From Nocardia caishijiensis NBRC 108228 (GTDB lineage Bacteria > Actinomycetota > Actinomycetes > Mycobacteriales > Mycobacteriaceae), in NCBI RefSeq assembly GCF_001612825.1, contig NZ_BDBE01000051.1:1-64000 (forward strand): a stretch of 64,000 nucleotides of DNA, written 5' to 3'. Shown piece after piece: positions 8,159 through 16,004 of the stretch. The notes beneath the pieces are model-generated. The model saw only the letters and a list, made by a program, of their open reading frames with translations. It did not search any database and was not told the DNA's origin. Position 1 is the stretch's first letter, and every line of letters starts with the position of its first letter. A program made the position numbers and the translations under genes.

Positions 8159-9061
8159 TCAGCGGGCCGGGAAGTGGCGGATGACGCCCTCTTGCACCGT
8201 GGTGGCGAGCAATTCGCCGCTGCGCGAGTAGAACCGGCCCGTCGCCAGCCCGCGCGACCCGGCCGCCACCGGCGACTCGGTGGCGTACAGCGACCAGTCG
8301 TCGAACCGGAACGGCCGATGGAACCAGATCGAATGATTCACCGTCGCCGCCAGAATCCGGTCCAGTCCCCACGACAAACCGTGCGTGGTGATGATCGAAT
8401 CGAGCACCGTGGTGTCCGACGAATAGCCCAGCGCGGCGACGTGCAGCAGCGGATCGTCGGGCAGCGCGCCGTCGGTGCGCATCCACACCCGGTTGTGGTT
8501 CAGCTTGGCGCCCGTGCCCTTCAGGATCCACGCCGGATCGTTGGTGTAGCGCATATCGATCGGGTGCGGGGCGTTGATGAACATCTCGAGCTTGTCCTCG
8601 AACCCCGCGAAATGTTCCTCGACCCGGGGTAACGACTCCGGATCGGGCACCACGGGGGCATCGTGGGCGTGCTCGAGCCCCTTGCCCCAGTCCTGGAACG
8701 CGGCGAGCATGACGAACAGTTCCTGCCCGTCCTGGCTGGCGGTCACCGTCCGGTTGGCCAGCGCGCGCCCGTCGCGATGCCGCTGCACGTGGTACTCGAT
8801 CGGCTTCTTCACGTCGCCGCCGCGCACGAAATGCGCGTTGATCGCGTGCAGCGGACGCTCACCCGCGGTGCGCCCGGCGGCGATGATCGCCTGGGACACG
8901 AGCTGACCGCCGAAGGTGCGACTCCACACCTTCTCCGGGTGATTGCCCAGGTAGACGTCCGGTCCGAGCTCTTCCAGATCGAGCAGGTCGAGCAGCACCC
9001 GCAGATCGGATGACGGCTCGTCCCGCCCGGTGTCGATCATCTCGTCTACCGAACTACTCAC
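8159..9061 (-). CDS. tesB: Acyl-CoA thioesterase II (TesB family)
   Basis: A 300-residue double-hotdog thioesterase that hydrolyses acyl-CoA to free fatty acid and CoA; M. tuberculosis TesB1 has the same length. Family blocks are seen: TFGGQLVSQA near residue 50, the histidine in H-A-I-N-A-H-F-V, the S-Q-D-G-Q region, and the second hotdog with L-N-H-N-R-V-W and a final G-V-I-R. The GTG at 9061 was chosen because GAGGA lies nine bases upstream and the spacing from the pyk stop is two bases; an ATG at 9040 is the alternative. It follows pyk in a minus-strand pair conserved in mycobacteria. Confidence 0.92.
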   Translation of the reverse strand: MSSSVDEMIDTGRDEPSSDLRVLLDLLDLEELGPDVYLGNHPEKVWSRTFGGQLVSQAIIAAGRTAGERPLHAINAHFVRGGDVKKPIEYHVQRHRDGRALANRTVTASQDGQELFVMLAAFQDWGKGLEHAHDAPVVPDPESLPRVEEHFAGFEDKLEMFINAPHPIDMRYTNDPAWILKGTGAKLNHNRVWMRTDGALPDDPLLHVAALGYSSDTTVLDSIITTHGLSWGLDRILAATVNHSIWFHRPFRFDDWSLYATESPVAAGSRGLATGRFYSRSGELLATTVQEGVIRHFPAR

Positions 9062-9063
9062 TG

Positions 9064-10479
9064 CTAATGGTCCTCTTCGCCGATGCGGTGCACATGGATC
9101 AGGTTGGTGGAACCGACGGTACCCGGCGGGGACCCGGCCACGATGACGACCAGATCGCCCTTGCGGTAACGATCCATCGACAGCAACGCCTGATCCACCT
9201 GGTGGATCATCGCATCTGTGCTGTCGACCATGGGCACGATGAAGGTTTCGGTACCCCACGTGAGCGTCAGCTGACTGCGCACCTCCGGCAGCGGGGTGAA
9301 CGCCAGCAGCGGCAGCGGGGTGTGCAGGCGGGCCAGACGGCGCACGGTGTCACCCGACTGGGTGAACGCCACCAGGGCGCGGGCATTGAGCCGCTCGCCG
9401 ATGTCGCGGGCGGCGTAGGAGATCACGCCACGCTTGGTGCGCGGCACATGGGTCAGTGGTGGCACCCGCGACGTCTCGGATTCCACGGCGGTGACGATGC
9501 GGGCCATGGTGCGCACCGCGTCGATCGGCCAGGCACCGACCGAGGTCTCCCCCGACAGCATCACCGCGTCGGCACCGTCGAGCACCGCGTTCGCGACATC
9601 GGAGGCCTCCGCGCGGGTGGGGCGCGAGTTCTCGATCATCGACTCGAGCATCTGGGTGGCCACGATGACGGGCTTGGCGTTCTCGCGCGCCATCTGGATC
9701 GCCCGCTTCTGCACCAGCGGCACCTGCTCGAGCGGCAACTCGACACCGAGGTCACCGCGCGCGACCATCACCGCGTCGAAGGCGAGCACGATGGCCTCGA
9801 GGTTCTCGATCGCCTCCGGCTTCTCCAGCTTGGCGATCACCGGCACCCGGCGCCCGACCCGGTCCATGATCTCGTGCACGAGCTCGATGTCGGACGGCGA
9901 GCGTACGAACGACAGGGCGATGAAGTCCACGCCGAGCTTCAGGGCGAACTCGAGGTCCTCGATGTCCTTGCCCGACAGCGCGGGCACCGACACGTTCATG
10001 CCGGGCAGCGACAGGCCCTTGTTGTTGCTGACCGGGCCGCCCTCGGTGACCCGGCACACCACGTCGTTGCCCTCGACGGCCTCGACGGTGAGCCCCACCT
10101 TGCCGTCGTCGACGAGCAGGCGGTCACCGGCCCTGGCGTCCTGGGCGAGTTCCTTGTAGGTGGTCGAGACGCGGTCGTGGGTGCCGTCGACCTCGTCGAC
10201 GGTGATCCGCACCTGCTCACCGGTCGCCCAGTGGGTCTTGCCCTCGGTGAAGCGGCCGAGGCGGATCTTGGGGCCCTGGAGGTCGGCGAGGATGCCGACC
10301 GCGCGACCCGTTTCGTCGGAGGCCGCGCGGACCATCTTGTAGTTGTCGGCGTGGTCGGCGTGCTCGCCGTGGCTGAAGTTCAGCCGGGCTACATCCATGC
10401 CGCTTTCGACGAGCTCACGAATACGGTCCTGGGAGGCAGTGGCCGGCCCGAGGGTGCACACAATCTTCGTCCGTCGCAT
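9064..10479 (-). CDS. pyk: Pyruvate kinase
   Basis: A 471-residue glycolytic enzyme that transfers phosphate from phosphoenolpyruvate to ADP. It begins with T-K-I-V-C-T-L-G-P-A, has the N-F-S-H-G block, the active-site signature V-I-A-K-L-E-K-P-E with its catalytic Lys, the M-V-A-R-G-D-L-G-V-E metal-binding motif and M-L-E-S-M. The C-terminal regulatory domain is present, so the length is normal. The ATG at 10479 has GAGGGG close upstream; a GTG one codon earlier is also possible. tesB follows after two bases, so the two are probably co-transcribed. Confidence 0.97.
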   Translation of the reverse strand: MRRTKIVCTLGPATASQDRIRELVESGMDVARLNFSHGEHADHADNYKMVRAASDETGRAVGILADLQGPKIRLGRFTEGKTHWATGEQVRITVDEVDGTHDRVSTTYKELAQDARAGDRLLVDDGKVGLTVEAVEGNDVVCRVTEGGPVSNNKGLSLPGMNVSVPALSGKDIEDLEFALKLGVDFIALSFVRSPSDIELVHEIMDRVGRRVPVIAKLEKPEAIENLEAIVLAFDAVMVARGDLGVELPLEQVPLVQKRAIQMARENAKPVIVATQMLESMIENSRPTRAEASDVANAVLDGADAVMLSGETSVGAWPIDAVRTMARIVTAVESETSRVPPLTHVPRTKRGVISYAARDIGERLNARALVAFTQSGDTVRRLARLHTPLPLLAFTPLPEVRSQLTLTWGTETFIVPMVDSTDAMIHQVDQALLSMDRYRKGDLVVIVAGSPPGTVGSTNLIHVHRIGEEDH

Positions 10480-10626
10480 CACGCCCCTCAGCCTAGTGCT
10501 TGTCCGCCTCCCCGCGAATTTTGCCGGGCGGAGGGTTGTGGTCAGGTGTCGACCGGACCGGCGGTTTCGACGGAAAGGGGGCCTAGCGTTCCCGATGAGT
10601 TACCCATGTGTTCACGAAATCCGTCG

Positions 10627-11298
10627 TCACCTGACGGCGACGTGTCTGGAAAGTCTTGTTTCCAAGCGGGTTTGGGCGAAGCCGAGGACCAGGCAGATGG
10701 CCCAGTAATAGAGGGCGGCGACGCCGTAGAGGGCGAAGAAGTCGAACGTGGGGGCGGCGGCGAGCTGGGCGGTGCGCAGCAGTTCGGTGACCAGGATGGT
10801 CGAGGCCAGCGAGGTGTCCTTGACCAGGGAGATCAGTGTGTTGGACAGCGGCGGCACGGCGATCCGGGCAGCCTGCGGAAACACGATGTACCACAGGGTT
10901 TGCGGGTAGGTCATGCCCAGCGATTCCGCGGCCTCCCACTGGCCGCCTGCCACGCTCATGATCGACGAGCGAACCACCTCGGCGGCGTAACCGCCCACAT
11001 TGAGGCTGAACGCGATGACCGCCGCCGGGAACGGATCGATGACGACGTCGAACTGCGGCAGCGCGTAGAACACGATGAACAGCTGCACCAGCAGCGGGGT
11101 GCCGCGAATGATCGAGATGTAGAAGCGGGCGGGCCACGACAGCACCCGCCGCGCCGACATCCGCGCCAGCGCGACACCCACCGCGATGGCCAGGCCGATG
11201 ACGAAGCTGATCGCGGTGAGCGGCAACGTCATCGTGACCGTCGCCTCGAGCATCGGCCACAGATTGCGCCGGATCAGCTCCCAGGTCGCCTGATCCAT
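10627..11298 (-). CDS. Polar amino acid ABC transporter permease
   Basis: A 223-residue membrane protein of the HisM/His-Glu-Gln permease type (TIGR01726 family layout), with about five membrane spans. The EAA loop reads G-G-Q-W-E-A-A-E-S-L-G-M and is the contact site for the ATPase. Its start follows the stop of the binding protein by three bases, so the two form an operon. The resemblance is to cystine or polar amino-acid permeases, based on the partner. No ATP-binding gene accompanies it; downstream is a 147-base gap and then pyk. Confidence 0.9.
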   Translation of the reverse strand: MDQATWELIRRNLWPMLEATVTMTLPLTAISFVIGLAIAVGVALARMSARRVLSWPARFYISIIRGTPLLVQLFIVFYALPQFDVVIDPFPAAVIAFSLNVGGYAAEVVRSSIMSVAGGQWEAAESLGMTYPQTLWYIVFPQAARIAVPPLSNTLISLVKDTSLASTILVTELLRTAQLAAAPTFDFFALYGVAALYYWAICLVLGFAQTRLETRLSRHVAVR

Positions 11299-11301
11299 CC
11301 G

Positions 11302-12060
11302 CTACTTGCTGACGTCGGTGCCGAAGTACTTCTCCGACAGGCGGGCCAGGGTGCCGTCGGCGGCCAGTTCGGTCAGTGCCCGGTCGATGTCGGCGACCAG
11401 CGCGGCGTCGTCCTTGCGGGCCGCGAAGGCCTGCTTGCTGACCTCGCCGGTCTTGGCGGCGACCTTGATACCGGTGTCAGCGGTCTTCTTGGTGTACTCG
11501 CCCACCGCGAGAGTGTCGTTGACGGTGGCGTCGACGCGACCCGCCTTCAGCAGCTGCACCGCCTGCACGAAGCCCTCGACCGCCTCGACCTTCGCACCCG
11601 CGTCCTTGGCGACCTTGCTCCAGTTGCTGGTGGCCGACTGCGCGGTGGTCTTGCCCGAGAGCGAGGCCAGGCCGGTGATGTCGGTGTTGTCGGCGCGCGT
11701 GACGATCACGCCCTCGGAGGTGGTGTACGGCTGCGACAGCGAGTACTTCGCGGTGCGCTCGGGGTTGATCGTCACCTGGTTGGCGACCAGGTCGAAGCGC
11801 TTGGATTCCAGTCCGGCGAAGATCGAGTCCCACGGTGTCTGCACGAATTCGACCCGCTTGCCGAGCTTCTCGCCGACCGCGCGGGCGACCTCGACGTCGT
11901 AACCGGTGAGCTCGCCGTTCTCCTGGTAACTGAACGGCGCGTAGGTGCCCTCGGTGCCCACCTTCAGCACATTCGGGTCGGACGCGGACGAGCAGGCCGA
12001 CAAACCCGTCGCCGCGACGACAGCGAGCACGACGGCGGCAATAACTTTGCGCACGGACAT
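11302..12060 (-). CDS. Amino acid ABC transporter substrate-binding lipoprotein (cystine-type)
   Basis: A 252-residue type II periplasmic-binding fold (SBP_bac_3). The N-terminus has a basic start, a hydrophobic core and lipobox LSAC, so it is probably a lipoprotein. The mature start V-G-T-E-G-T-Y-A-P-F and the block A-N-Q-V-T-I-N-P-E-R resemble cystine-binding proteins of the TcyA/FliY type. The ATG at 12060 was chosen over an in-frame upstream ATG because AAAGGG precedes it and the signal peptide begins there. It pairs with the downstream permease gene. Cystine specificity is inferred by resemblance only. Confidence 0.9.
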   Translation of the reverse strand: MSVRKVIAAVVLAVVAATGLSACSSASDPNVLKVGTEGTYAPFSYQENGELTGYDVEVARAVGEKLGKRVEFVQTPWDSIFAGLESKRFDLVANQVTINPERTAKYSLSQPYTTSEGVIVTRADNTDITGLASLSGKTTAQSATSNWSKVAKDAGAKVEAVEGFVQAVQLLKAGRVDATVNDTLAVGEYTKKTADTGIKVAAKTGEVSKQAFAARKDDAALVADIDRALTELAADGTLARLSEKYFGTDVSK

Positions 12061-12172
12061 CCCTTTCTCCGCTGCGCGCACCGGGCACGCGCAGGCCAAG
12101 CGACGCTACGGCGCCGCGCACGACCGACACAGAGTATCGCTCATCATGATCGGAATGGGGGCCGGGAAACAC

Positions 12173-12208
12173 GTGACGGGTGCCCCGCCGAGGCAGGACA
12201 CCCGTCAC
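12173..12208 (-). terminator. Hairpin after the TM2 gene
   Basis: A perfect 10-base inverted repeat (12173-12182 and 12199-12208) lies 14 bases past the stop of the minus-strand TM2-domain gene. It has a 16-base loop that can pair further (TGCC/GGCA). There is no T-run, as is common for actinobacterial terminators. Confidence 0.6.
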
Positions 12209-12222
12209 GGACGCGGACCGGA

Positions 12223-12744
12223 TCAGTCGCGCAGCGGGCGGCCCTGCGCGTCGGGCACCTTGCCGGTGAGCATCATGATGCCGTCGATCAGCGGCCAGAT
12301 GGCGCCGAGACCACAGGTCAGCCAGACCACGGCGATCTGGGCGATGCCGAGACCGGTGTAGCCGAGATAGAAGCGGCCGACACCGAAACTGCCGAGGAAG
12401 ATCTCGAGCAGACCGGCCATCAGCTTCTGCTTGTCCGAGAACGGAACCCCGTACATGTCCCGGCCGTAGGGGGCCTCCGGGTCGGCCGGGTTGTACCCCT
12501 GCGGCATGCCGTACGGCTGCGGCTGACCGTAACCCGGCTGCTGCTGGGCGTACGGGTCGGCGGGCTGACCGTACTGCGGCTGCGGCGCGCCGTACTGCGG
12601 CTGACCGTAACCGGGCTGCTGGGCGTACGGGTCCGAGGGCTGCTGGCCGTAGGCGGGCTGACCGTACTGCTGGTGCGCGCCCGAGTCGGGCTGCTTGCTC
12701 AGATCAGGGCCGTATTGCGGATTGGGGTTGTAGGGGTCGGTCAC
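12223..12744 (-). CDS. TM2 domain-containing protein with Pro/Tyr/Gln-rich N-terminus
   Basis: A 173-residue protein. The first approximately 85 residues are low-complexity, made of Y-G-Q, P-Q-Y and Q-P-G-Y repeats, and probably disordered. Residues about 100-165 form a TM2 domain: K-L-M-A-G-L-L, G-x-F-G-V-G-R-F-Y-L-G, then a second span ending W-P-L-I-D-G. Two membrane helices joined by a short DRF-like turn are typical of the family, whose function is poorly known. The GTG start at 12744 is supported by GGAGGA five bases upstream; a nearby ATG is in another frame. Confidence 0.85.
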   Translation of the reverse strand: MTDPYNPNPQYGPDLSKQPDSGAHQQYGQPAYGQQPSDPYAQQPGYGQPQYGAPQPQYGQPADPYAQQQPGYGQPQPYGMPQGYNPADPEAPYGRDMYGVPFSDKQKLMAGLLEIFLGSFGVGRFYLGYTGLGIAQIAVVWLTCGLGAIWPLIDGIMMLTGKVPDAQGRPLRD

Positions 12745-12968
12745 TCATGTCCTCCATCATTCGTGCGGGTACCCGTCGTGGCCCCCGGCCATGTGGTGAT
12801 CGGCCGAACGGCGGTGCGCCCGCGACGATCACGGTCATTGTGGCCGGTACCACCGGCCGCTGTCTTCTCGGGTGCCCACTCGTCACGGGACGCGACACTC
12901 ACCGGAATATCGCGACGGGCGCCCGTCGTGTTGACGAACACCCGTCGATCAGCCTGAAATCTGCCGGA

Positions 12969-14009
12969 TCAGGCCTTCTTCGCACCCGATTCCGACGGCT
13001 CGGGCGACTCGTCCTTCACCTCGGCCGACTTCTCGGCGGGCTCCGACTTCTTCCCGAGGTCCACCTTGCCGTCGTCGCCGGTCTTCTCGGCCGCACCGAG
13101 AGCGCGCAGCTTCGACAGCTGCCACGGCCACGGTCGCGGCGCCGCACCCGGCTGCAACAGCGCCGGATCCTCGCGACCCTTGGTCGCCAACGCGAAGTAC
13201 GCCATGGCGCCCAGGAAGACGAGCGCGGAGGTGAACGAGTTGACGCGGATGCCGAGCACGTGGGTCGCCTCGTCGCTGCGCATGAGCTCGACGAAGAACC
13301 GGCCGAAGCTGTACCCGGCGACGTAGAGCGCGAACAGTCGACCGTGCCCGATCCGGTAGCGCTTGTCGATCTGCACGAGCAGCACCACGACCACGATGTT
13401 CCAGATCATCTCGTAGAGGAACGTCGGGTGGACCACCTCGAGCACCTGCCCGGTGGACACGCCGTTCATCATGTCGCGCGCGCCGGTCTCGGTGTCGTAG
13501 CGAGCGTAGATCTCGAGACCCCACGGCACCTCGGTGCTGCGGCCGTAGAGCTCCTGGTTGAAGTAGTTGCCGAGCCGCCCGATCGCCTGGGCGAGCAGCA
13601 CCGCCGGGGCGATGGCGTCACCGAGCGCGGGCAGCGGGATCTTGTAGATCCGGCAGGCGATCCAGGCGCCGACGCCACCGAAGAACACCGCGCCCCAGAT
13701 ACCGAGCCCGCCCTGCCAGATATAGAGCGCCTCGACGGGGTTCTTGTCCGGCCCGAAGTATTTGTGCCAGTCGGTGGCCACGTGATAGATCCGGCCGCCG
13801 ACCAGCCCGAACGGCACCGCGAACATCGCCACGTCGAGCACCGCCCCGGCCTGCCCACCACGCTGCTGCCACCGGCGTTCACCCCACCAGATGGCCACGA
13901 TGATGCCGAGAATGATGCACAGCGCGTACGCCCGCAACGGAAAGGGCCCGAGCTGCCAGACACCCTGCGGCGGACTCGGGATATAGGCCAGGACTGAGTT
14001 CACGGCCAC
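12969..14009 (-). CDS. lgt: Prolipoprotein diacylglyceryl transferase
   Basis: A 346-residue integral membrane enzyme that transfers diacylglycerol from phosphatidylglycerol to the lipobox Cys of prolipoproteins, the first step of lipoprotein maturation. Family signatures are visible: Y-I-P-S-P-P at the start, G-G-R-I-Y-H, R-L-G-N-Y-F-N-Q-E-L-Y-G, and H-P-T-F-L-Y-E. About seven membrane spans are expected. The C-terminal approximately 50 residues are a charged Lys/Glu/Ser-rich extension, usual in actinobacteria. The start is uncertain between GTG 14009 and GTG 14003. Its position after trpA matches the mycobacterial order, but a scar of about 1.2 kb separates them here. Several lipoproteins in this window are its likely substrates. 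Confidence 0.95.
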   Translation of the reverse strand: MAVNSVLAYIPSPPQGVWQLGPFPLRAYALCIILGIIVAIWWGERRWQQRGGQAGAVLDVAMFAVPFGLVGGRIYHVATDWHKYFGPDKNPVEALYIWQGGLGIWGAVFFGGVGAWIACRIYKIPLPALGDAIAPAVLLAQAIGRLGNYFNQELYGRSTEVPWGLEIYARYDTETGARDMMNGVSTGQVLEVVHPTFLYEMIWNIVVVVLLVQIDKRYRIGHGRLFALYVAGYSFGRFFVELMRSDEATHVLGIRVNSFTSALVFLGAMAYFALATKGREDPALLQPGAAPRPWPWQLSKLRALGAAEKTGDDGKVDLGKKSEPAEKSAEVKDESPEPSESGAKKA

Positions 14010-14274
14010 CAGGCTAGTGGAGGGACCGACCTCGTGGCCGTTGTGACCCGATAGCCTGTCGTCGACCACATGACGACAACACGATTCACCATGCGTCGGA
14101 TCGCGTGCAGATCACCATCTCAATCCTCGACGTCGAACGCGGACCCAGAGGTGACTCGGCCCAGAAACCACATACCGTCCGGAGACGACTGATACCGTCG
14201 ACAGCCCTGCCAAAGTAGAAAACAGCAGGTAGGTAGTCCGGTTTGGTCGCCGAAGTGAAAGCACGCACTCTGGG

Positions 14275-14682
14275 CTAGTTGGGAAACATATTCCCACTAG
14301 TTGCGTTTCGAGCCAACCGCATCGACCTCTGCGGACAGTGACTGACTCGTCTTCGAATGGCGCGCCACCGGTCCACCGACAATCCAGCCGCCTTCGCGTT
14401 CAGATCTCCTGCGTTAATCGTGACCTGATCGGTGAACTGGTCAGCCACGGAATTCAGATTCGCACCGACCGATGCGAAGGATTCGGTAGCCGCGATACCA
14501 TCGGTCTCGATTGAATCGACGAACACCGGGCCCAGAAACGAACATATCTTCCCCCAGGCGTCGGTGGGTGCTGACACGGCCTGCGCCGCCGCCAACACCT
14601 CATTCAACCCAGATCTAGCAGTGCTGATGCTCTGCGCGTGAGTCCGCACGTCGTCCGCCGATAGCTAGAGCTCCCCAGCCAT
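14275..14682 (-). pseudogene. Broken EspC/DUF2580-like type VII secretion protein gene
   Basis: The frame starts with ATG at 14682 after an AAAGGTAGGA ribosome site and reads M-A-G-E-L, then meets TAG (14665-14667) as codon 6. It continues in the same frame with L-S-A-D-D-V-R-T-H-A-Q-S and a helical body ending near V-A-D-Q-F. This N-terminus and the A-D-Q-F tail match small EspC-type (DUF2580) proteins linked to ESX secretion. After about residue 95 the sequence turns Arg-rich and unlike the family, suggesting further decay. A restart at GTG 14649 would give 124 residues but has no ribosome site. I call it a pseudogene; the family assignment is by pattern recognition. Confidence 0.65.
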
Positions 14683-14711
14683 TCCTACCTTTCGATCAGC
14701 AAGGAAACAGT

Positions 14712-14975
14712 ATGGACAACTCAGCGGAACTCCTTGAAACTGAAGGCGACTACTCTCTGATCAGATGGTTCGGGAGAAAGTTCCCAGGCGTCCTGATACA
14801 GGGAGATACGCTCAGCATTCTCATCGACATTCTGGCCGAAGCTAGAGAACTACTGAATGCTGGAGACAGCGAGGAAACCAAATTCGTTCTCGGCGACCTA
14901 GCTGAACGGTTGGGGACAGTGCAATCTTCGTACGAGACAATGATGAAGAAGGCGGGGATTGAACTTCCTTATTGA
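14712..14975 (+). CDS. DUF6959-like small protein
   Basis: An 87-residue acidic protein with no signal or membrane span. The blocks R-K-F-P-G-V-L-I-Q-G-D-T-L, Y-E-T-M-M-K-K-A-G-I and the end L-P-Y match what I recall of the DUF6959 family, whose role is unknown but which often occurs near polymorphic-toxin or secretion loci. AAGGA sits seven bases before the ATG. The codon use is distinctly less GC-rich than the neighbouring trp and lgt genes, a sign of transfer. It starts only 29 bases from the divergent broken EspC-like gene. An immunity-type role is a guess from context. Confidence 0.7.
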   Translation: MDNSAELLETEGDYSLIRWFGRKFPGVLIQGDTLSILIDILAEARELLNAGDSEETKFVLGDLAERLGTVQSSYETMMKKAGIELPY

Positions 14976-15002
14976 CGTGACATCGCGAATCGCTAAACGT
15001 TG

Positions 15003-15197
15003 TCAATGACCGGCAAGTGATTTGAGGATCCGGTCGCCGATTTTGATCCAGGCGAACGATTCCGGGTCGGCGTTCCATGCGTTGAATCGAGGCCTGGATG
15101 TGGGCACGGAGTTCAATGACGCTGCGGCACGCCGAGCGCCGGAGTTGCGGTTGGCGAGTTCGGCGAACAAGCGTTCGATGTGGCCTGAGCCAGCTGG
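15003..15197 (-). mobile_element. Decayed IS630-type transposase C-terminal fragment
   Basis: Read on the minus strand, pieces in three successive frames match the end of IS630-family transposases: S-W-L, then H-I-E-R-L-F-A-E-L-A, then R-S-V-I-E-L-R-A-H-I-Q-A, then N-A-W-N-A-D-P-E-S-F-A-W with D-R-I-L-K-S-L-A before a stop. At least two frameshifts separate the pieces and the N-terminal catalytic part is missing. The fragment abuts the trpA stop. No terminal inverted repeats or target duplication are seen. Confidence 0.75.
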
Positions 15198-15203
15198 CGG
15201 CGG

Positions 15204-16004
15204 CTACGTCCGCACGGATGCGGCGCGCACCCCTTCGGCCAGCTCCGAGGTGAGCGCGCGGACCGCGTCCAGGCCCTCGGCGGCGGCCGAGACCAGGGCC
15301 GAGCCGACGATGACGCCGTCTGCGTAGGCGGCGATCTCGGCGGCCTGGGCGCCCGAGCGGACGCCGAGGCCGACGCCGATCGGGATGTCGGAGTGGGCGC
15401 GGATGCGCGAGCACAGGGCGGGGGCGGCCGAGGAGACGGCGTCGCGGGCGCCGGTGACGCCCATGGTGGAGGCCGCGTAGATGAAGCCGCGTGAGGCTTC
15501 CAGGGTCTTGACGAGCCGTTCCTCGGTGGAGGACGGGGCGACGAGGAAGATGCGGTCCAGGTTGTGGGTGGACGAGGCGACGAACCAGTCGTCGGCCTCG
15601 TCGGGGATCAGGTTCGGGGTGATGATGCCCGCGCCGCCCGCAGCCGCCAGATCGCGGGCGAAGTTGTCGACGCCGTACTTGAGGACCGGGTTCCAGTAGC
15701 TCATCACCACGGCCTGACCACCAGCGTCGGTGATCGCCTCGACGACGGAGAACACGTCACGCACGCGCACACCACTGCGCAGCGCCTGCTCGGCGGCGTG
15801 CTGGATGACCGGGCCGTCCATCACCGGGTCGGAGTAGGCGACGCCGACTTCCACGATGTCGCAACCGGATTCGACCATCGCCCGGACCACGTCGATGGAA
15901 CCGGCCAGATCGGGATAGCCCGCGGGCAGATAGCCGATGAGCGCCGCCCTGCCCTCGCTGCGCGCGGCCGCGAAAGTGTTGGCCAGACGCGACTGCTGAC
16001 TCAC
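15204..16004 (-). CDS. trpA: Tryptophan synthase alpha subunit
   Basis: A 266-residue TIM-barrel subunit that cleaves indole-3-glycerol phosphate to indole, which is channelled to TrpB. The catalytic pair is visible in the V-E-V-G-V-A-Y-S-D-P-V-M-D-G block: Glu52 and Asp63, with the standard spacing of 11. The C-terminal phosphate site (G-V-G-L-G-V-R-S-G) is present. The start overlaps the trpB stop by four bases. It is the last gene of trpE-membrane protein-trpC-trpB-trpA; an IS fragment follows immediately instead of lgt. Confidence 0.97.
   Translation of the reverse strand: MSQQSRLANTFAAARSEGRAALIGYLPAGYPDLAGSIDVVRAMVESGCDIVEVGVAYSDPVMDGPVIQHAAEQALRSGVRVRDVFSVVEAITDAGGQAVVMSYWNPVLKYGVDNFARDLAAAGGAGIITPNLIPDEADDWFVASSTHNLDRIFLVAPSSTEERLVKTLEASRGFIYAASTMGVTGARDAVSSAAPALCSRIRAHSDIPIGVGLGVRSGAQAAEIAAYADGVIVGSALVSAAAEGLDAVRALTSELAEGVRAASVRT

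Noticed and set aside
12223..12744. CRISPR-like repeats in the TM2 gene region
   Set aside because: The repeats are in-frame codons for Y-G-Q and Q-P-G-Y units, not spaced repeats with unique spacers; no cas genes are present.
9010..12957. Very long plus-strand frame of over 1300 codons
   Set aside because: It runs antisense through pyk, an ABC operon and the TM2 gene; composition is that of a GC-rich shadow.
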